In this document: piece by piece, positions 8,807-18,566 of the stretch
How the letters are laid out: each line of letters begins with the position of its first letter
Position numbering within the stretch: the stretch's first letter is position 1
Origin: Paraburkholderia translucens
GTDB lineage: Bacteria; Pseudomonadota; Gammaproteobacteria; Burkholderiales; Burkholderiaceae
Assembly: GCF_020881035.1 (NCBI RefSeq)
Contig: NZ_JAJITC010000002.1
Span: 458,422-522,421, forward strand
DNA: 64,000 nt
Direction of reading: 5' to 3'
Made by a program: the position numbers and the translations under genes
Notes under the pieces: model-generated
The model's input: only the letters and a program-made list of their open reading frames with translations
Told to the model about the DNA's origin: nothing
The model's database searches: none

Positions 8807-9478
8807 TCAGTGTTGACTCACGTTTGCGTCATGCTTGCGCAGCATCTTCCACAAGCCACCGAGCACGACCGGCACGATCGCCGCGCCGATACCGACCAGC
8901 ACGATCACATTCAGGTACTGACGGATGAACGGGATGTTGCCGAAGAAATAGCCGAGCAGCACGAGCAAGAGCACCCACGACAGCGCACCGACCACGTTGA
9001 ACAACTGGAAGCGGCTCCAGGTCATTGCCGACGCGCCCGCGACGAACGGCGCAAACGTCCGCACGACCGGGATGAAACGCGCCAGCACGATCGTCTTGCC
9101 GCCGTGCTTCTCGTAGAAGTTGTGGGTCCTCTGCAGAGCGGCCCGATCGAGGAAACGCTCGAGCACCGGAATGTGCGTATTGAACACGCGCGGGCCGATT
9201 GCGCGGCCGATCATGTAGTTCGTCGTATTGCCGGCGACCGCCGCCACCAGCAGCAACAGGATCAGCAGCCCAAGATGCATCTGCCCGGTCGCGCAGAACG
9301 CGCCGCCGATGAACAGCAGCGAATCGCCCGGCAGAAAAGGCAGAATGACGAGCCCGGTTTCGGCGAACACGATCGCGAACAGCACCGCGTAGACCCAGGC
9401 GCCGTATACGTGAATGAAGTCCCCGAGAAACTTGTCGATGTGCAGGACAAGGTTGGCAAAGTGTAGCAACGTATCCAA
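8807..9478 (-). CDS. DedA-family membrane protein
   Basis: A protein of 223 residues from the TTG complementary to 9476-9478, with AAAGGA a few bases upstream. It has the DedA/SNARE-associated domain: FAETGLVILPFLPGDSLLFI with the conserved E and P/G/D residues, then GRAIGPR and VLARFIPVVRTFAPFVAG. DedA proteins are inner-membrane proteins linked to undecaprenyl-phosphate or phospholipid transport and to envelope homeostasis. The frame stays open upstream to 9721, but that part has no membrane character and overlaps the start of mutL on the other strand. Confidence 0.9.
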   Translation of the reverse strand: MDTLLHFANLVLHIDKFLGDFIHVYGAWVYAVLFAIVFAETGLVILPFLPGDSLLFIGGAFCATGQMHLGLLILLLLVAAVAGNTTNYMIGRAIGPRVFNTHIPVLERFLDRAALQRTHNFYEKHGGKTIVLARFIPVVRTFAPFVAGASAMTWSRFQLFNVVGALSWVLLLVLLGYFFGNIPFIRQYLNVIVLVGIGAAIVPVVLGGLWKMLRKHDANVSQH

Positions 9479-9672
9479 GGAACGTCCTTTAAACCAGTAT
9501 GTGCGTGGATGGGAAAACGGCCGCCGCGCGACCCGGAAATAGAGGTAGCAAGCTGTGGGCCGATCGCTGCGAATTGACCGCGACATGATACAGAAAGTGC
9601 CTCGGGTCGATTGAAAATCTGTTGATTGGACACATGCCTGGGCGGCGTGCGCCGAGTCGCTATAATTTCGCC

Positions 9673-11769
9673 ATGTCCGAGTTCTCCGAAACGCCTGCCG
9701 GCACCCCCGCCTCGACCGCACTCTCCAACGCCTCCAGCGGGGCGCCCGCGCCGCGTCCGCTGCGCGCGATCCAGCCCCTCCCCGATCAACTGATCAGCCA
9801 GATCGCCGCTGGCGAAGTGGTTGAGCGGCCGGCGTCGGTGGTCAAGGAACTGCTCGAGAATGCGCTCGACGCGGGCGCGCGGACACTGCGCATCCTGCTC
9901 GATGAGGGCGGCGTCAAACGCATCTCGATCACCGACGACGGTTGTGGCATCCCCGAGAACGAACTCGTGCTCGCACTGACCCGCCATGCGACCAGCAAGA
10001 TCCGCTCGCTTGCCGAACTGGAGGCAGTCGCCACGCTCGGGTTCCGCGGCGAAGCGCTGGCTTCGATTGCGTCGGTCGCGCAGATGAGCATCACGAGCCG
10101 CACCGCGGACGTGCCGCATGCGGTGCGCATCGATGCGCAAACCGGCGTGCTGAGCCCCGCCGCCGGCGCCCAGGGCACCACGATCGAAGTCCGCGAGCTG
10201 TACTTCAACACGCCCGCGCGCCGAAAATTTTTGAAGAGCGAGCAGACCGAACTCGGCCATTGTCTGGAACAGATCCGCCGTGCCGCGCTCGCGCGGCCCG
10301 ATGTCGCGATTTCAGTGCTGCACAACGGCAAGGCCGTCGAGCACTGGAATGCCAGCGAGCCGCCCGCGCGCGTCGCGAAGATTCTCGGCGAAACGTTCGC
10401 GACCGCCCATCTGCCGCTCGACGAATCCGCCGGCCCGCTCGCGATCTACGGCTGCGCCGGTCTGCCGACCGCGAGCCGCGGCCGCGCGGACCAGCAGTAT
10501 TTCTTCGTCAACGGCCGCTTCGTGCGCGACAAACTGCTTACGCATGCGGTGCGCGCCGCGTATGAAGACGTGCTGCATGGCGAGCGCTTTCCGTCGTACG
10601 TGCTGTTTCTCGATCTGCCGCCCGAAGGCGTCGACGTGAACGTGCATCCGTCGAAAATCGAAGTGCGTTTCCGCGACTCGCGCTCGATCCACCAGTTCGT
10701 GTTCCATGCAGTGCAGCGCGCGCTCGCGCGGCACGCGGGCGCGTCGCCGGAAACCACGGCAGGTGGACATGCGGCGTATCTGGAGCCGTCGAACGGTGGC
10801 CCCGCTTCGTTTGGTTCGACGCCGCCTGGTGGTGCAAGTCGCGCCAGCGACGGCATCGGCACCGGCGCCGGTCTTTCGAGCGGCGCGGGCTTTGGCGCCG
10901 GAAGCCGCGACAGCCTTGCTGGCGGCAGCGGATTCAGCAGCTTCGGCGCCTCGCAGCCGGGCAACACCTGGATGCGCCAGGCGCGCATGACGCAAGGCAC
11001 GCTGCCGGTTGCGCAACCGCTGGCGGGTTACGACGCGCTGTTCGGCCGCAAGGATCCGCTTGCCGGTCGAGTCGAAGGGGCATCGCTGTTCGAAGCGCGC
11101 GACTCGGCCATCGATTCGACGTCGCCATACGACGCAGCGCCATTCGCGTCGCGCCCGGCATCTCCCGCATTCGACGCCACTGACGATCAGCCGCTCGGCT
11201 TCGCGCTCGGCCAGGTCCACGGCATTTATGTGCTCGCGCAGAACCGCCACGGGCTCGTGATCGTCGACATGCACGCCGCGCACGAGCGCATCCTGTACGA
11301 GCAGTTCAAGAACGCGCTCGCCGATCGCACGATCGCCGTGCAGCCGCTGCTGATCCCTCAGACGATGCAGGCCGACCCGGTCGAGATCGGCACGGTCGAG
11401 GAAGAGCGCGACACACTCGATGCGCTCGGCTTCGACCTTGCGGTGCTGTCGCCGACCACGCTCGCGATCCGCGCGGTACCCGCGCTGCTGAAGGACGCCG
11501 ATCTGCAAGCGCTCGCGCGCGCGGTGCTGTCCGACCTGCACGCGTTCGGCGGCTCGCGCGTGCTAACCGAGCGTCAGCATGAACTGCTCGGCACGCTCGC
11601 GTGCCATCACGCGGTGCGCGCGAACCGGCGTCTGACGCTCGACGAAATGAACGCGCTGTTGCGCCAGATGGAAGCGACCGAGCGCGCCGACCAGTGCAAC
11701 CACGGGCGTCCGACCTGGTACCAGCTGACGCTGGCCGATCTCGATCGGCTCTTCATGCGCGGGCAGTAA
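9673..11769 (+). CDS. mutL: DNA mismatch repair protein MutL
   Basis: A protein of 698 residues. The N-terminal GHKL ATPase carries DQLISQIAAGEVVERPASVV, ENALDAG, DDGCGI, HATSKI and GFRGEALASI. A long G/S/A-rich linker spans about residues 355-500. The C-terminal dimerisation domain has QVHGIYVLAQN, DMHAAHERILYE and ACHHAVRANR. DMHAAHERILYE fits the endonuclease pattern DxHA(x)2E(x)4E found in MutL of organisms without MutH, with Q replaced by M. A TATAAT at 9661-9666 lies only six bases before the ATG and there is no ribosome site. Confidence 0.95.
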   Translation: MSEFSETPAGTPASTALSNASSGAPAPRPLRAIQPLPDQLISQIAAGEVVERPASVVKELLENALDAGARTLRILLDEGGVKRISITDDGCGIPENELVLALTRHATSKIRSLAELEAVATLGFRGEALASIASVAQMSITSRTADVPHAVRIDAQTGVLSPAAGAQGTTIEVRELYFNTPARRKFLKSEQTELGHCLEQIRRAALARPDVAISVLHNGKAVEHWNASEPPARVAKILGETFATAHLPLDESAGPLAIYGCAGLPTASRGRADQQYFFVNGRFVRDKLLTHAVRAAYEDVLHGERFPSYVLFLDLPPEGVDVNVHPSKIEVRFRDSRSIHQFVFHAVQRALARHAGASPETTAGGHAAYLEPSNGGPASFGSTPPGGASRASDGIGTGAGLSSGAGFGAGSRDSLAGGSGFSSFGASQPGNTWMRQARMTQGTLPVAQPLAGYDALFGRKDPLAGRVEGASLFEARDSAIDSTSPYDAAPFASRPASPAFDATDDQPLGFALGQVHGIYVLAQNRHGLVIVDMHAAHERILYEQFKNALADRTIAVQPLLIPQTMQADPVEIGTVEEERDTLDALGFDLAVLSPTTLAIRAVPALLKDADLQALARAVLSDLHAFGGSRVLTERQHELLGTLACHHAVRANRRLTLDEMNALLRQMEATERADQCNHGRPTWYQLTLADLDRLFMRGQ

Positions 11770-11814
11770 CGCACCGCGCTGAATCACACCGTTGCGCCGC
11801 GCGCGCGTTTGCCC

Positions 11815-12759
11815 ATGACGTCACGCCCCACCCCCATCCCGTGCCTGCTCGGCCCCACCGCGTCGGGCAAGACCGCCGCTGCGCTCGCTCTCGCCGCGCG
11901 GCGGCCGGTCGAGATCATTAGCGTCGATTCGGCGCTCGTCTATCGCGAGATGGACATCGGCACCGCGAAGCCGACCGCCGAGGAACGCGCGGTCGCGCCG
12001 CATCATCTGATCGATATCGTCGACCCCGCCGACTCGTACTCGGCCGCGCAGTTTCGCTCCGACACGTTGCGGCTCGTCGGCGAGATTCATACGCGCGGGC
12101 GGCTGCCGCTGCTGGTCGGCGGCACGATGCTGTACTACAAGGCGCTCACGCAGGGACTCAACGACCTGCCCTCCGCCGATGCCGAAGTACGAGCGACACT
12201 CGACGCCGAAGCCGCCCGCGACGGCTGGCCGGCGCTGCACACGCGGCTCGCCGGGATCGATCCCGTCACGGCCGCGCGTCTCGCGCCGAACGACTCGCAG
12301 CGCATCCAGCGTGCGCTGGAGGTGTTCCTGCTGACCGGCCAGCCGATGTCGACGCTCCTCGTCGCGCCCGCGCGCATCGACGATGCCGCGTCGGCGTGGC
12401 GCTTCGTGCCGGTCGCGCTGGAGCCGTCCGAGCGCGGCGTGCTGCACGCGCGCATCGAGCAGCGCTTCGATGCGATGCTCGCGCACGGTTTCGTCGATGA
12501 AGTCGTGAAGCTGCGCGCGCGCGGCGATCTGCTGCCCGAAATGGCGTCGATGCGCTGCGTCGGGTATCGGCAGGTGTGGGAGTACCTCGATGGCGCGGTC
12601 GACTATCGGACCATGCGCGACAAAGGCATCTTCGCAACGCGGCAGCTCTGCAAGCGGCAGCTCACATGGCTGCGCAGCATGCCGGAAAGACAGGTGGTGG
12701 ATTGCTGCGATCCGCACGCGACGGCGCGGGTAGTGGAGTTGATCGAGTCGCTCATCTGA
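11815..12759 (+). CDS. miaA: tRNA dimethylallyltransferase MiaA
   Basis: A protein of 314 residues from the ATG at 11815; a TTG six bases upstream is also in frame. It has the P-loop [25 protein letters not shown], the HHLID motif and [14 protein letters not shown]. MiaA adds the isopentenyl group to A37 of tRNAs reading UNN codons. It follows mutL by 45 bp, the conserved mutL-miaA order of many proteobacteria. Confidence 0.95.
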   Translation: MTSRPTPIPCLLGPTASGKTAAALALAARRPVEIISVDSALVYREMDIGTAKPTAEERAVAPHHLIDIVDPADSYSAAQFRSDTLRLVGEIHTRGRLPLLVGGTMLYYKALTQGLNDLPSADAEVRATLDAEAARDGWPALHTRLAGIDPVTAARLAPNDSQRIQRALEVFLLTGQPMSTLLVAPARIDDAASAWRFVPVALEPSERGVLHARIEQRFDAMLAHGFVDEVVKLRARGDLLPEMASMRCVGYRQVWEYLDGAVDYRTMRDKGIFATRQLCKRQLTWLRSMPERQVVDCCDPHATARVVELIESLI

Positions 12760-12778
12760 GACGCCGATCAGGGCGAAG

Positions 12779-12848
12779 GAAGCGAAGAGGTTTGAAGCGG
12801 GAGGATGTAAAGCGCGGGATTTGAAGCAGGGGATTCGAAGCCCGCGCG
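12779..12848 (+). repeat. Degenerate 14-bp tandem repeat between miaA and purM
   Basis: About five 14-bp units related to TTGAAGCAGGGGAT run from 12779 to 12848 (for example GTAAAGCGCGGGAT at 12807, TTGAAGCAGGGGAT at 12821, TCGAAGCCCGCGCG at 12835). They sit between two convergent genes. Confidence 0.65.
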
Positions 12849-12888
12849 GCGCACCGTTGCGGCGCACCACGCGAACTCGCGTCAATCT

Positions 12889-13956
12889 TTAGACCACGAC
12901 CGTTTGCGCTTCGCCCGCCGCGCTTTCGCGGACCGTGCCGATCTTCCAGACCTGCTCGCCCGCCGCGGACAGCAGACCGATCGCTGCTTCGGCATCCGCC
13001 GCCGACACGATCACCGCCATGCCGATACCGCAGTTGAACACCCGGTGCATTTCGGCATCGGCGACGCCGCCGTGCTTCTGCAGCCACGAGAACAGCGGCG
13101 GCAGCGGCCACGCGCGATGGTCGAGCTCGGCCGTCAGGCCCTCGCGCAGCACGCGCGGAATGTTCTCGACGAGGCCGCCGCCCGTGATGTGCGCCATGCC
13201 CTTGACCTCGATCTGCTGCATCAGCGCCAGCAGTGGCTTCACGTAGATGCGCGTCGGCGCCATCAGCGCTTCGGCGAGCGTGCGGCCGTCGAAGTCGGCG
13301 TTCAGATCGGGATTGGCGCGCTCGATGATCTTGCGCACCAGCGAGAAGCCGTTCGAATGGATGCCGCTCGAGGCGAGGCCGAGCACCACGTCGCCGGGGG
13401 CAATCTTGCTGCCGTCGATGATCTTGCTCTTTTCCACCGCGCCGACCGCGAAACCGGCCAGGTCGTATTCACCGTCCGGGTACATGCCAGGCATTTCCGC
13501 GGTTTCGCCGCCGATCAGCGCGCAGCCCGACAGCTCGCAGCCCTGCGCAATGCCCTTCACCACGGTGGCCGCCGTGCCGACGTCGAGCTTGCCGCAGGCG
13601 AAATAGTCGAGGAAGAACAGCGGCTCGGCACCCTGCACGAGGATGTCGTTGACGCTCATCGCGACCAGATCCTGGCCGACCGTGTCGTGCCTGTTCAGCT
13701 GGAATGCGAGGCGCAGCTTGGTGCCGACGCCGTCGGTGCCGGACACGAGCACCGGTTCCTTGTACTTCTTCGGCACTTCGAACAGCGCGCCGAATCCACC
13801 GATGCCGCCTAGCACGCCGTCGCGCAGGGTTTTCTTGGCAAAGGGCTTGATGGCGTCGACGAGGGCGTCGCCCGCATCGATGTCCACGCCGGCGTCGCGA
13901 TACGACAAGCCTTGGGCCGAATCGGTTGAATGCGGGGTGGATTTCGGTTGATTCAT
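12889..13956 (-). CDS. purM: Phosphoribosylformylglycinamidine cyclo-ligase (AIR synthetase) PurM
   Basis: A protein of 355 residues. It makes aminoimidazole ribonucleotide with ATP in de novo purine synthesis. Motifs seen are [59 protein letters not shown] and [14 protein letters not shown], all typical of PurM. Its length matches the family. It is convergent with miaA and divergent from hda. A perfect palindrome at 13976-13994 lies about 20 bp upstream of its start. Confidence 0.96.
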   Translation of the reverse strand: MNQPKSTPHSTDSAQGLSYRDAGVDIDAGDALVDAIKPFAKKTLRDGVLGGIGGFGALFEVPKKYKEPVLVSGTDGVGTKLRLAFQLNRHDTVGQDLVAMSVNDILVQGAEPLFFLDYFACGKLDVGTAATVVKGIAQGCELSGCALIGGETAEMPGMYPDGEYDLAGFAVGAVEKSKIIDGSKIAPGDVVLGLASSGIHSNGFSLVRKIIERANPDLNADFDGRTLAEALMAPTRIYVKPLLALMQQIEVKGMAHITGGGLVENIPRVLREGLTAELDHRAWPLPPLFSWLQKHGGVADAEMHRVFNCGIGMAVIVSAADAEAAIGLLSAAGEQVWKIGTVRESAAGEAQTVVV

Positions 13957-13975
13957 GGGGAAAAGCTCGAAGGTC

Positions 13976-13994
13976 GGTAAAATGCAATTTTACC
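13976..13994. promoter_or_regulatory. Palindrome upstream of purM
   Basis: GGTAAAAT (13976-13983), GCA, ATTTTACC (13987-13994) form a perfect 8-bp inverted repeat centred 29 bp upstream of the purM ATG. Each arm reads TAAAAT, so it could hold a -10 element on either strand or be a repressor operator. Confidence 0.4.
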
Positions 13995-14229
13995 CGATGC
14001 TGGCCGGCTGGCTGGAAATCGCGCGTTGCGTCGAGATCCGGGAAACGACTTTGCTGCACGAGACCCCGATTCCGGCGCCGGCCCGCGCAATTCCATCCGC
14101 CGCGCCTCGCGACGCGCGGCCTGGCAACCCGGCGAGCACGCTTTACGACAACTGACGGCCTGGCAACGTTCCAGGCCCCGAGGTCCGGGCCACTCGCGGC
14201 CCGAACCTCATTTTCGGCATTAACCTACT

Positions 14230-14982
14230 GTGCTTCGTCAACTGACGCTCGATCTCGGCACCCCGCCGCCATCGACATTCGACAATTTCTTCGCCGGCGC
14301 CAACGCCGAGCTCGTCACGCGCCTGCGTGAGCTCGACAACGCGCTCGCCGCCGGGCCGGTCGCCGATCGCACCTTCTACGTCTGGGGCGAAGCCGGCAGC
14401 GGCCGCACGCACCTGCTGCAGGCGCTCGTGCATGAAGCGCCGCCGGGCCATGCGCGCTTCGCCGGTCCGCAAAGCAGCCTCGCCGCCTTCGGCTTCGATC
14501 CGCGCGTCGCGCTCTATGCGATCGACGACTGCGACGCGCTTTCGGCCGCGCAGCAGATCGCCGTGTTCAACCTGTTCAACGAAGTGCGCGCGCATCCGAC
14601 GAGCGCGCTCGTCGCCGCGGGCAACGCGCCGCCGATCGGCATGACGGTGCGCGAAGATCTGCGCACGCGGCTCGGCTGGGGTCTCGTGTTTCACCTCGCG
14701 CCGCTGCCCGACGACGCGAAGGCCGCGGTGTTGAAACGCGCGGCGCGCGAGCGCGGCATCATGCTCGCCGACGACGTGCCGGCCTACCTGCTCACGCACT
14801 TTCGCCGCGACATGCCGAGCCTGATGGCGCTGCTCGACGCGCTCGACCGCTTCTCGCTCGAACAGAAGCGCGCGGTCACGCTGCCGCTGTTGCGCACCAT
14901 GCTCGCCTCGCCCGATCCCGCCACCGCGCCGGGTTCACACGCCGCTCTGTCCGCTTCAAGTAAAATAGGCCCCCATGGCTAA
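14230..14982 (+). CDS. hda: Hda, DnaA-related regulator of replication initiation
   Basis: A protein of 250 residues starting with GTG. The N-terminus MLRQLTLDLG contains the clamp-binding motif QLTLDL that lets Hda dock on DnaN and promote hydrolysis of DnaA-ATP. A DnaA-type AAA+ fold follows: FDNFFAGANAELV, GEAGSGRTHLLQA (a Walker A with R in place of K), a weak Walker B YAIDDCDAL, and RLGWGLVFHL. There is no C-terminal DNA-binding domain, as expected for Hda. Its end overlaps the next gene by 8 bp. Confidence 0.88.
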   Translation: MLRQLTLDLGTPPPSTFDNFFAGANAELVTRLRELDNALAAGPVADRTFYVWGEAGSGRTHLLQALVHEAPPGHARFAGPQSSLAAFGFDPRVALYAIDDCDALSAAQQIAVFNLFNEVRAHPTSALVAAGNAPPIGMTVREDLRTRLGWGLVFHLAPLPDDAKAAVLKRAARERGIMLADDVPAYLLTHFRRDMPSLMALLDALDRFSLEQKRAVTLPLLRTMLASPDPATAPGSHAALSASSKIGPHG

Positions 14983-15661
14983 CCTTGCACTGTTCGATCT
15001 CGACCACACGCTCATCCCCACCGACAGCGACCACGAATGGGGCCGCTTCATGGTGAAAAAAGGCATGGTCGACGCCGAAAATTTCGCCCGCGAAAACGAC
15101 CGCTTCTACGCCGACTACAAGGCCGGCAAGCTCGACATTCACGCCTATCTGATCGCCATGCTGACGCCGCTCGCGAAGTACACGCGCGCGCAGCTCGCCG
15201 ACCTTCATGCGCAGTACATGCACGAGGTCATCACACCGGCCATCCAGCCGGTCGCGCTCGAGCTCGTGAAACAGCACCGCGAAGCGGGCGACCTGTGCTG
15301 CGTCGTCACCGCGACCAACGAATTCATCACGCGGCCGATCGCGCAGGCGTTCGGCGTCGACACGCTGATCGCATGCGAGGCGGAGACCGTCGGCGGCGAT
15401 CCGCACGGCGCCTACACCGGCCGCCCGACCGGCACGCCGAGCTACAAGGAAGGCAAGATCGTGCGCACCGAAATGTGGCTCGCGTCGCTCGGCAAGAGCT
15501 GGAGCGACTTCGAGCACAGCTATTTCTATAGCGATTCGCACAACGACATCCCGCTGCTCGAAAAAGTCACGGATCCCATCGCGACCAATCCGGACGACAC
15601 GTTGCGCGCTCATGCGCAGGCCAAAGGCTGGCGCATCCTCGAACTCTTCCAACCCTCGTGA
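14975..15661 (+). CDS. HAD-superfamily phosphatase, PSPase-like (subfamily IB)
   Basis: A protein of 228 residues. Motif I, FDLDHTLIPTDSD, has both nucleophile aspartates. Motif II is VVTATNEFIT, the lysine of motif III is in YKEGKIV, and motif IV is YFYSDSHNDIPLL. This is the HAD-IB arrangement of phosphoserine phosphatase relatives, but the substrate is not evident and serB is usually a separate gene. It overlaps hda by 8 bp, and its stop overlaps the pcnB GTG by four bases, suggesting an hda-HAD-pcnB operon. TAAAAT sits eight bases before its ATG. Confidence 0.85.
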   Translation: MANLALFDLDHTLIPTDSDHEWGRFMVKKGMVDAENFARENDRFYADYKAGKLDIHAYLIAMLTPLAKYTRAQLADLHAQYMHEVITPAIQPVALELVKQHREAGDLCCVVTATNEFITRPIAQAFGVDTLIACEAETVGGDPHGAYTGRPTGTPSYKEGKIVRTEMWLASLGKSWSDFEHSYFYSDSHNDIPLLEKVTDPIATNPDDTLRAHAQAKGWRILELFQPS

Positions 15662-17259
15662 TCAAGAAACTCATCCGCAAGCTATTCGGCCAGGACACGG
15701 CGACCGCTGACGACACGCTCTCCACCGAAACCCACGCCGCGGCCAGCGCCGACAGCGACGCTCATGGCAAAAGGACGGCGCGCGCCAAGTCCGGCTCCGG
15801 CACGACCGCGCGGCCGCGTCGCAAGTCCGCCGCCGCGAAAGCGCCGCGCGAGCCGGACGTACCCGTCATCATTCCGCACGACGTGCACGGCATCGACCCC
15901 ACGCTGATCTCACGCAACGCGATCCGTGTGACCGAGGGACTGCAGCAGGCGGGCTTCCGCGCGTTCATCGTCGGTGGCGCGGTGCGCGACCTGCTGCTTG
16001 GTGTAAAGCCGAAGGACTTCGACGTCGCGACCGACGCGACGCCCGAGCAGGTGCAAAAGCTCTTCCGTCGCGCGCGCATCATCGGCCGGCGTTTCCAGAT
16101 CGTGCACGTGCAGTTCGGCCAGGAAATCATCGAGACCTCGACGTTCCGCGCACTGGTCGACCCGCCCGCGGCCGACGCGCCGCCCCCGAAGCGTCTGAAG
16201 CGTGACGAGCTCGACCGTCGCACCCACGCGGTCGACGCGAGCGGCCGGGTGCTGCGCGACAACGTGTGGGGCGAGCAGCACGAGGACGCCACGCGCCGCG
16301 ACTTCACGATCAACGCGATGTACTACGATCCGGCCACGCAAACCGTGCTGGATTATCACAACGGCATGGCCGACATGCGCGCGCGCCTGCTGCGCATGAT
16401 CGGCGACCCGGCCACGCGCTATCGCGAAGACCCGGTGCGCATGCTGCGTGTCGTACGCTTTGCCGCCAAGCTCGATTTCGACATCGACGACGCCACGCGC
16501 GCGCCGATCGGGAAGATGGCCGATCTGATCAACAACGTGCCCGCGGCGCGTCTGTTCGACGAAATGCTGAAGCTGATGCTCTCGGGTCACGCGCTCGCGT
16601 GCCTGAAGCGGCTGCGCCAGGAAGGCCTGCATCACGGGCTGCTGCCGCTGCTCGACGTCGTGCTCGAGCAGCCGACCGGCGAAAAATTCATTTCATTGGC
16701 GCTCTCCAATACCGACGCCCGCGTGCTCGCCGGCAAGCCGGTGTCGCCGGGCTTCCTGTTCGCGACACTGTTGTGGCACGACGTGCAGCAGCGCTGGCAG
16801 AAATTCGAGGCCGAAGGCGAATATCCGGTGCCCGCGCTGCATCGCGCGATGGACGAAGTGCTCGATATGCAGACCGAAAAGCTCGCGATCCACAAGCGCT
16901 TCTCGGCCGACATGCGCGAAATCTGGGGCCTGCAACTGCGCCTCGAAAAGCGCTCGGGCCGGAGCGCGATGAAGCTGCTGGAACACCAAAGATTTAGAGC
17001 GGGGTATGATTTCCTCCTGTTGCGCTGCGCATCGGGCGAACTCGACGAGTCGGTCGGTGCATGGTGGACGGAGTTCATCGAAGGAGACGCCGCTGCTCGC
17101 GAAGCATTGCTCACGCAAGGCGGGAAGGACCGGAGCCCAAGAAAACGACGGCGGCGCGGTGGCGCCAGAAACCGCAAATCAGGCGACGGAGTGGAGGGCG
17201 GCTCGTCCGCCGAACGCACGGACAACGACGCGGGCCGTGAAGGCTCGTACGAAGACTGA
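15658..17259 (+). CDS. pcnB: Poly(A) polymerase PcnB
   Basis: A protein of 533 residues starting with GTG that overlaps the previous stop. The nucleotidyltransferase core is FIVGGAVRDLLLG followed by KDFDVATDATPEQV (G-G..RD and D-x-D catalytic motifs). RRDFTINAMYYDP and the RYREDPVRMLRVVRFAAKL helix are typical of PcnB. The basic C-terminal tail (about residues 488-515, many R, K and G) matches the RNA-binding extension of bacterial PAPs. It adds poly(A) to RNA 3' ends and promotes decay. The folK start lies 49 bp on, the usual pcnB-folK order. Confidence 0.93.
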   Translation: MIKKLIRKLFGQDTATADDTLSTETHAAASADSDAHGKRTARAKSGSGTTARPRRKSAAAKAPREPDVPVIIPHDVHGIDPTLISRNAIRVTEGLQQAGFRAFIVGGAVRDLLLGVKPKDFDVATDATPEQVQKLFRRARIIGRRFQIVHVQFGQEIIETSTFRALVDPPAADAPPPKRLKRDELDRRTHAVDASGRVLRDNVWGEQHEDATRRDFTINAMYYDPATQTVLDYHNGMADMRARLLRMIGDPATRYREDPVRMLRVVRFAAKLDFDIDDATRAPIGKMADLINNVPAARLFDEMLKLMLSGHALACLKRLRQEGLHHGLLPLLDVVLEQPTGEKFISLALSNTDARVLAGKPVSPGFLFATLLWHDVQQRWQKFEAEGEYPVPALHRAMDEVLDMQTEKLAIHKRFSADMREIWGLQLRLEKRSGRSAMKLLEHQRFRAGYDFLLLRCASGELDESVGAWWTEFIEGDAAAREALLTQGGKDRSPRKRRRRGGARNRKSGDGVEGGSSAERTDNDAGREGSYED

Positions 17260-17308
17260 CGCGGCGTTCGCGGAAAGCCGTCGAACGATAGATGCAGGAA
17301 GCTATGCC

Positions 17309-17851
17309 ATGACGGTTGCTTATCTCGGCCTCGGCGCGAATCTCGGGGACGCGCGCCAGACCCTGAAAGACGCGGTGGTGTGCCTCGCCCAACAGCACAC
17401 CATCACCGTGCTCGCCAAATCGAGCCTGTATCGTACTGCCCCGATCGACGCGGGCGGCGACGACTTTTTCAACTGCGTCGTCAAGCTGGAAACCACGCTG
17501 CTCGTGCGGCAACTGCTCGCGCTTTGCCACAAGATCGAGCATCAGTTCGGCCGGGAGCGGCCATATCGCAACGCGCCGCGCACGCTCGACCTCGACATCC
17601 TGCTGTTCGGCGATCAGTCCATCGACGAAGCCGATCTGATCGTGCCGCATCCGCGCCTCGTCGAGCGCGCGTTTGCGCTGGTACCGCTCGTCGAGATCGA
17701 CGCGGCGATCGTCATTCCGCGACATGGCCGGGCCGCCGCGCTGCTCGACAGCGTCAGCGATCAGCGCATCGAGAAGGTGAAGTCGCCCTGCCAGTGTCCC
17801 ATGCTCAATGCGCTGACCGGCAATTCCGCCGACAAAGGCCGCTGCGAATGA
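17309..17851 (+). CDS. folK: 6-hydroxymethyl-7,8-dihydropterin pyrophosphokinase FolK
   Basis: A protein of 180 residues from the ATG at 17309. It has [29 protein letters not shown] and [15 protein letters not shown], where the acidic D-L-D pair binds the two magnesium ions. [15 protein letters not shown] is also typical. It pyrophosphorylates the pterin in folate synthesis. A longer open frame to the left overlaps pcnB and lacks family sequence. Its stop overlaps the next start as ATGA. Confidence 0.94.
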   Translation: MTVAYLGLGANLGDARQTLKDAVVCLAQQHTITVLAKSSLYRTAPIDAGGDDFFNCVVKLETTLLVRQLLALCHKIEHQFGRERPYRNAPRTLDLDILLFGDQSIDEADLIVPHPRLVERAFALVPLVEIDAAIVIPRHGRAAALLDSVSDQRIEKVKSPCQCPMLNALTGNSADKGRCE

Positions 17852-18528
17852 GTTCGCCGCCGCTCACGGTTACCGCGCCGCAGTTGCACCCGCCGTTCGG
17901 CTATATCGCGATCGAAGGGCCGATTGGCGTCGGCAAAACGTCGCTCGCGCGGCGCCTCGCGCAACGCTGGTCGATGCACGAACTGTTCGAGCGGCCACAA
18001 GACAATCCGTTTCTCGAACGCTTCTATCGCGACACCGCGCGCTATGCACTGCCTGTACAGCTGCACTTTGCGCTACAACGCGCGCAGCAGGCGCAGGAAG
18101 TGAGCGCCGCGCAGGCGGGCGGCACGCCGTTGATCGCCGACTTCGTCACGCAGCGAAACGACATCTTCGCGCGTCTGACCTTGCAGGAAGACGAGTGGCA
18201 GCTGTATCGCTCGCTTGCCGGACGGCTCGACGCCAGCGCGCCGGCGCCGGACTTCGTCGTTTATCTGCAGGCGAGCCCCGAGGTGCTGTTCGCGCGCATC
18301 CAGAAGCGTGCGGTGCCGATGGAGCTGCAGATTTCCGATGCGTATCTGCGCGTGCTGTGCGACGCATACAACGAATTCTTCTACCACTACGACCACGCGC
18401 CCGTGCTGACGGTCAACGCCGAACACCTGAATCCGCTCGACTCCGACGCGGACCTTGCGCTGCTCGCCGAACGCATCGGGACGATGCGCGGCCGCAAGGA
18501 ATTCTTTGTCAAAGGCACGTCGCTGTAA
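17848..18528 (+). CDS. Deoxynucleoside kinase (dNK/dGK family)
   Basis: A protein of 226 residues. It has the P-loop [17 protein letters not shown], then [14 protein letters not shown] and [14 protein letters not shown] with the substrate-binding glutamine region. [18 protein letters not shown] is the LID/arginine region. These features fit the deoxyadenosine/deoxyguanosine kinase family that salvages deoxynucleosides. It is translationally coupled to folK and followed 38 bp later by panB; this folK-dNK-panB order is common in beta-proteobacteria. Confidence 0.87.
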   Translation: MSSPPLTVTAPQLHPPFGYIAIEGPIGVGKTSLARRLAQRWSMHELFERPQDNPFLERFYRDTARYALPVQLHFALQRAQQAQEVSAAQAGGTPLIADFVTQRNDIFARLTLQEDEWQLYRSLAGRLDASAPAPDFVVYLQASPEVLFARIQKRAVPMELQISDAYLRVLCDAYNEFFYHYDHAPVLTVNAEHLNPLDSDADLALLAERIGTMRGRKEFFVKGTSL

Positions 18529-18566
18529 GCGGCGGCGGCCATGTCTTTTATCTGATTGGATTGACC

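Noticed and set aside
13955..14155. 66-codon plus-strand frame in the purM-hda gap
   Set aside because: No ribosome site, starts over the purM start region, composition unlike a real protein, and no family resemblance.
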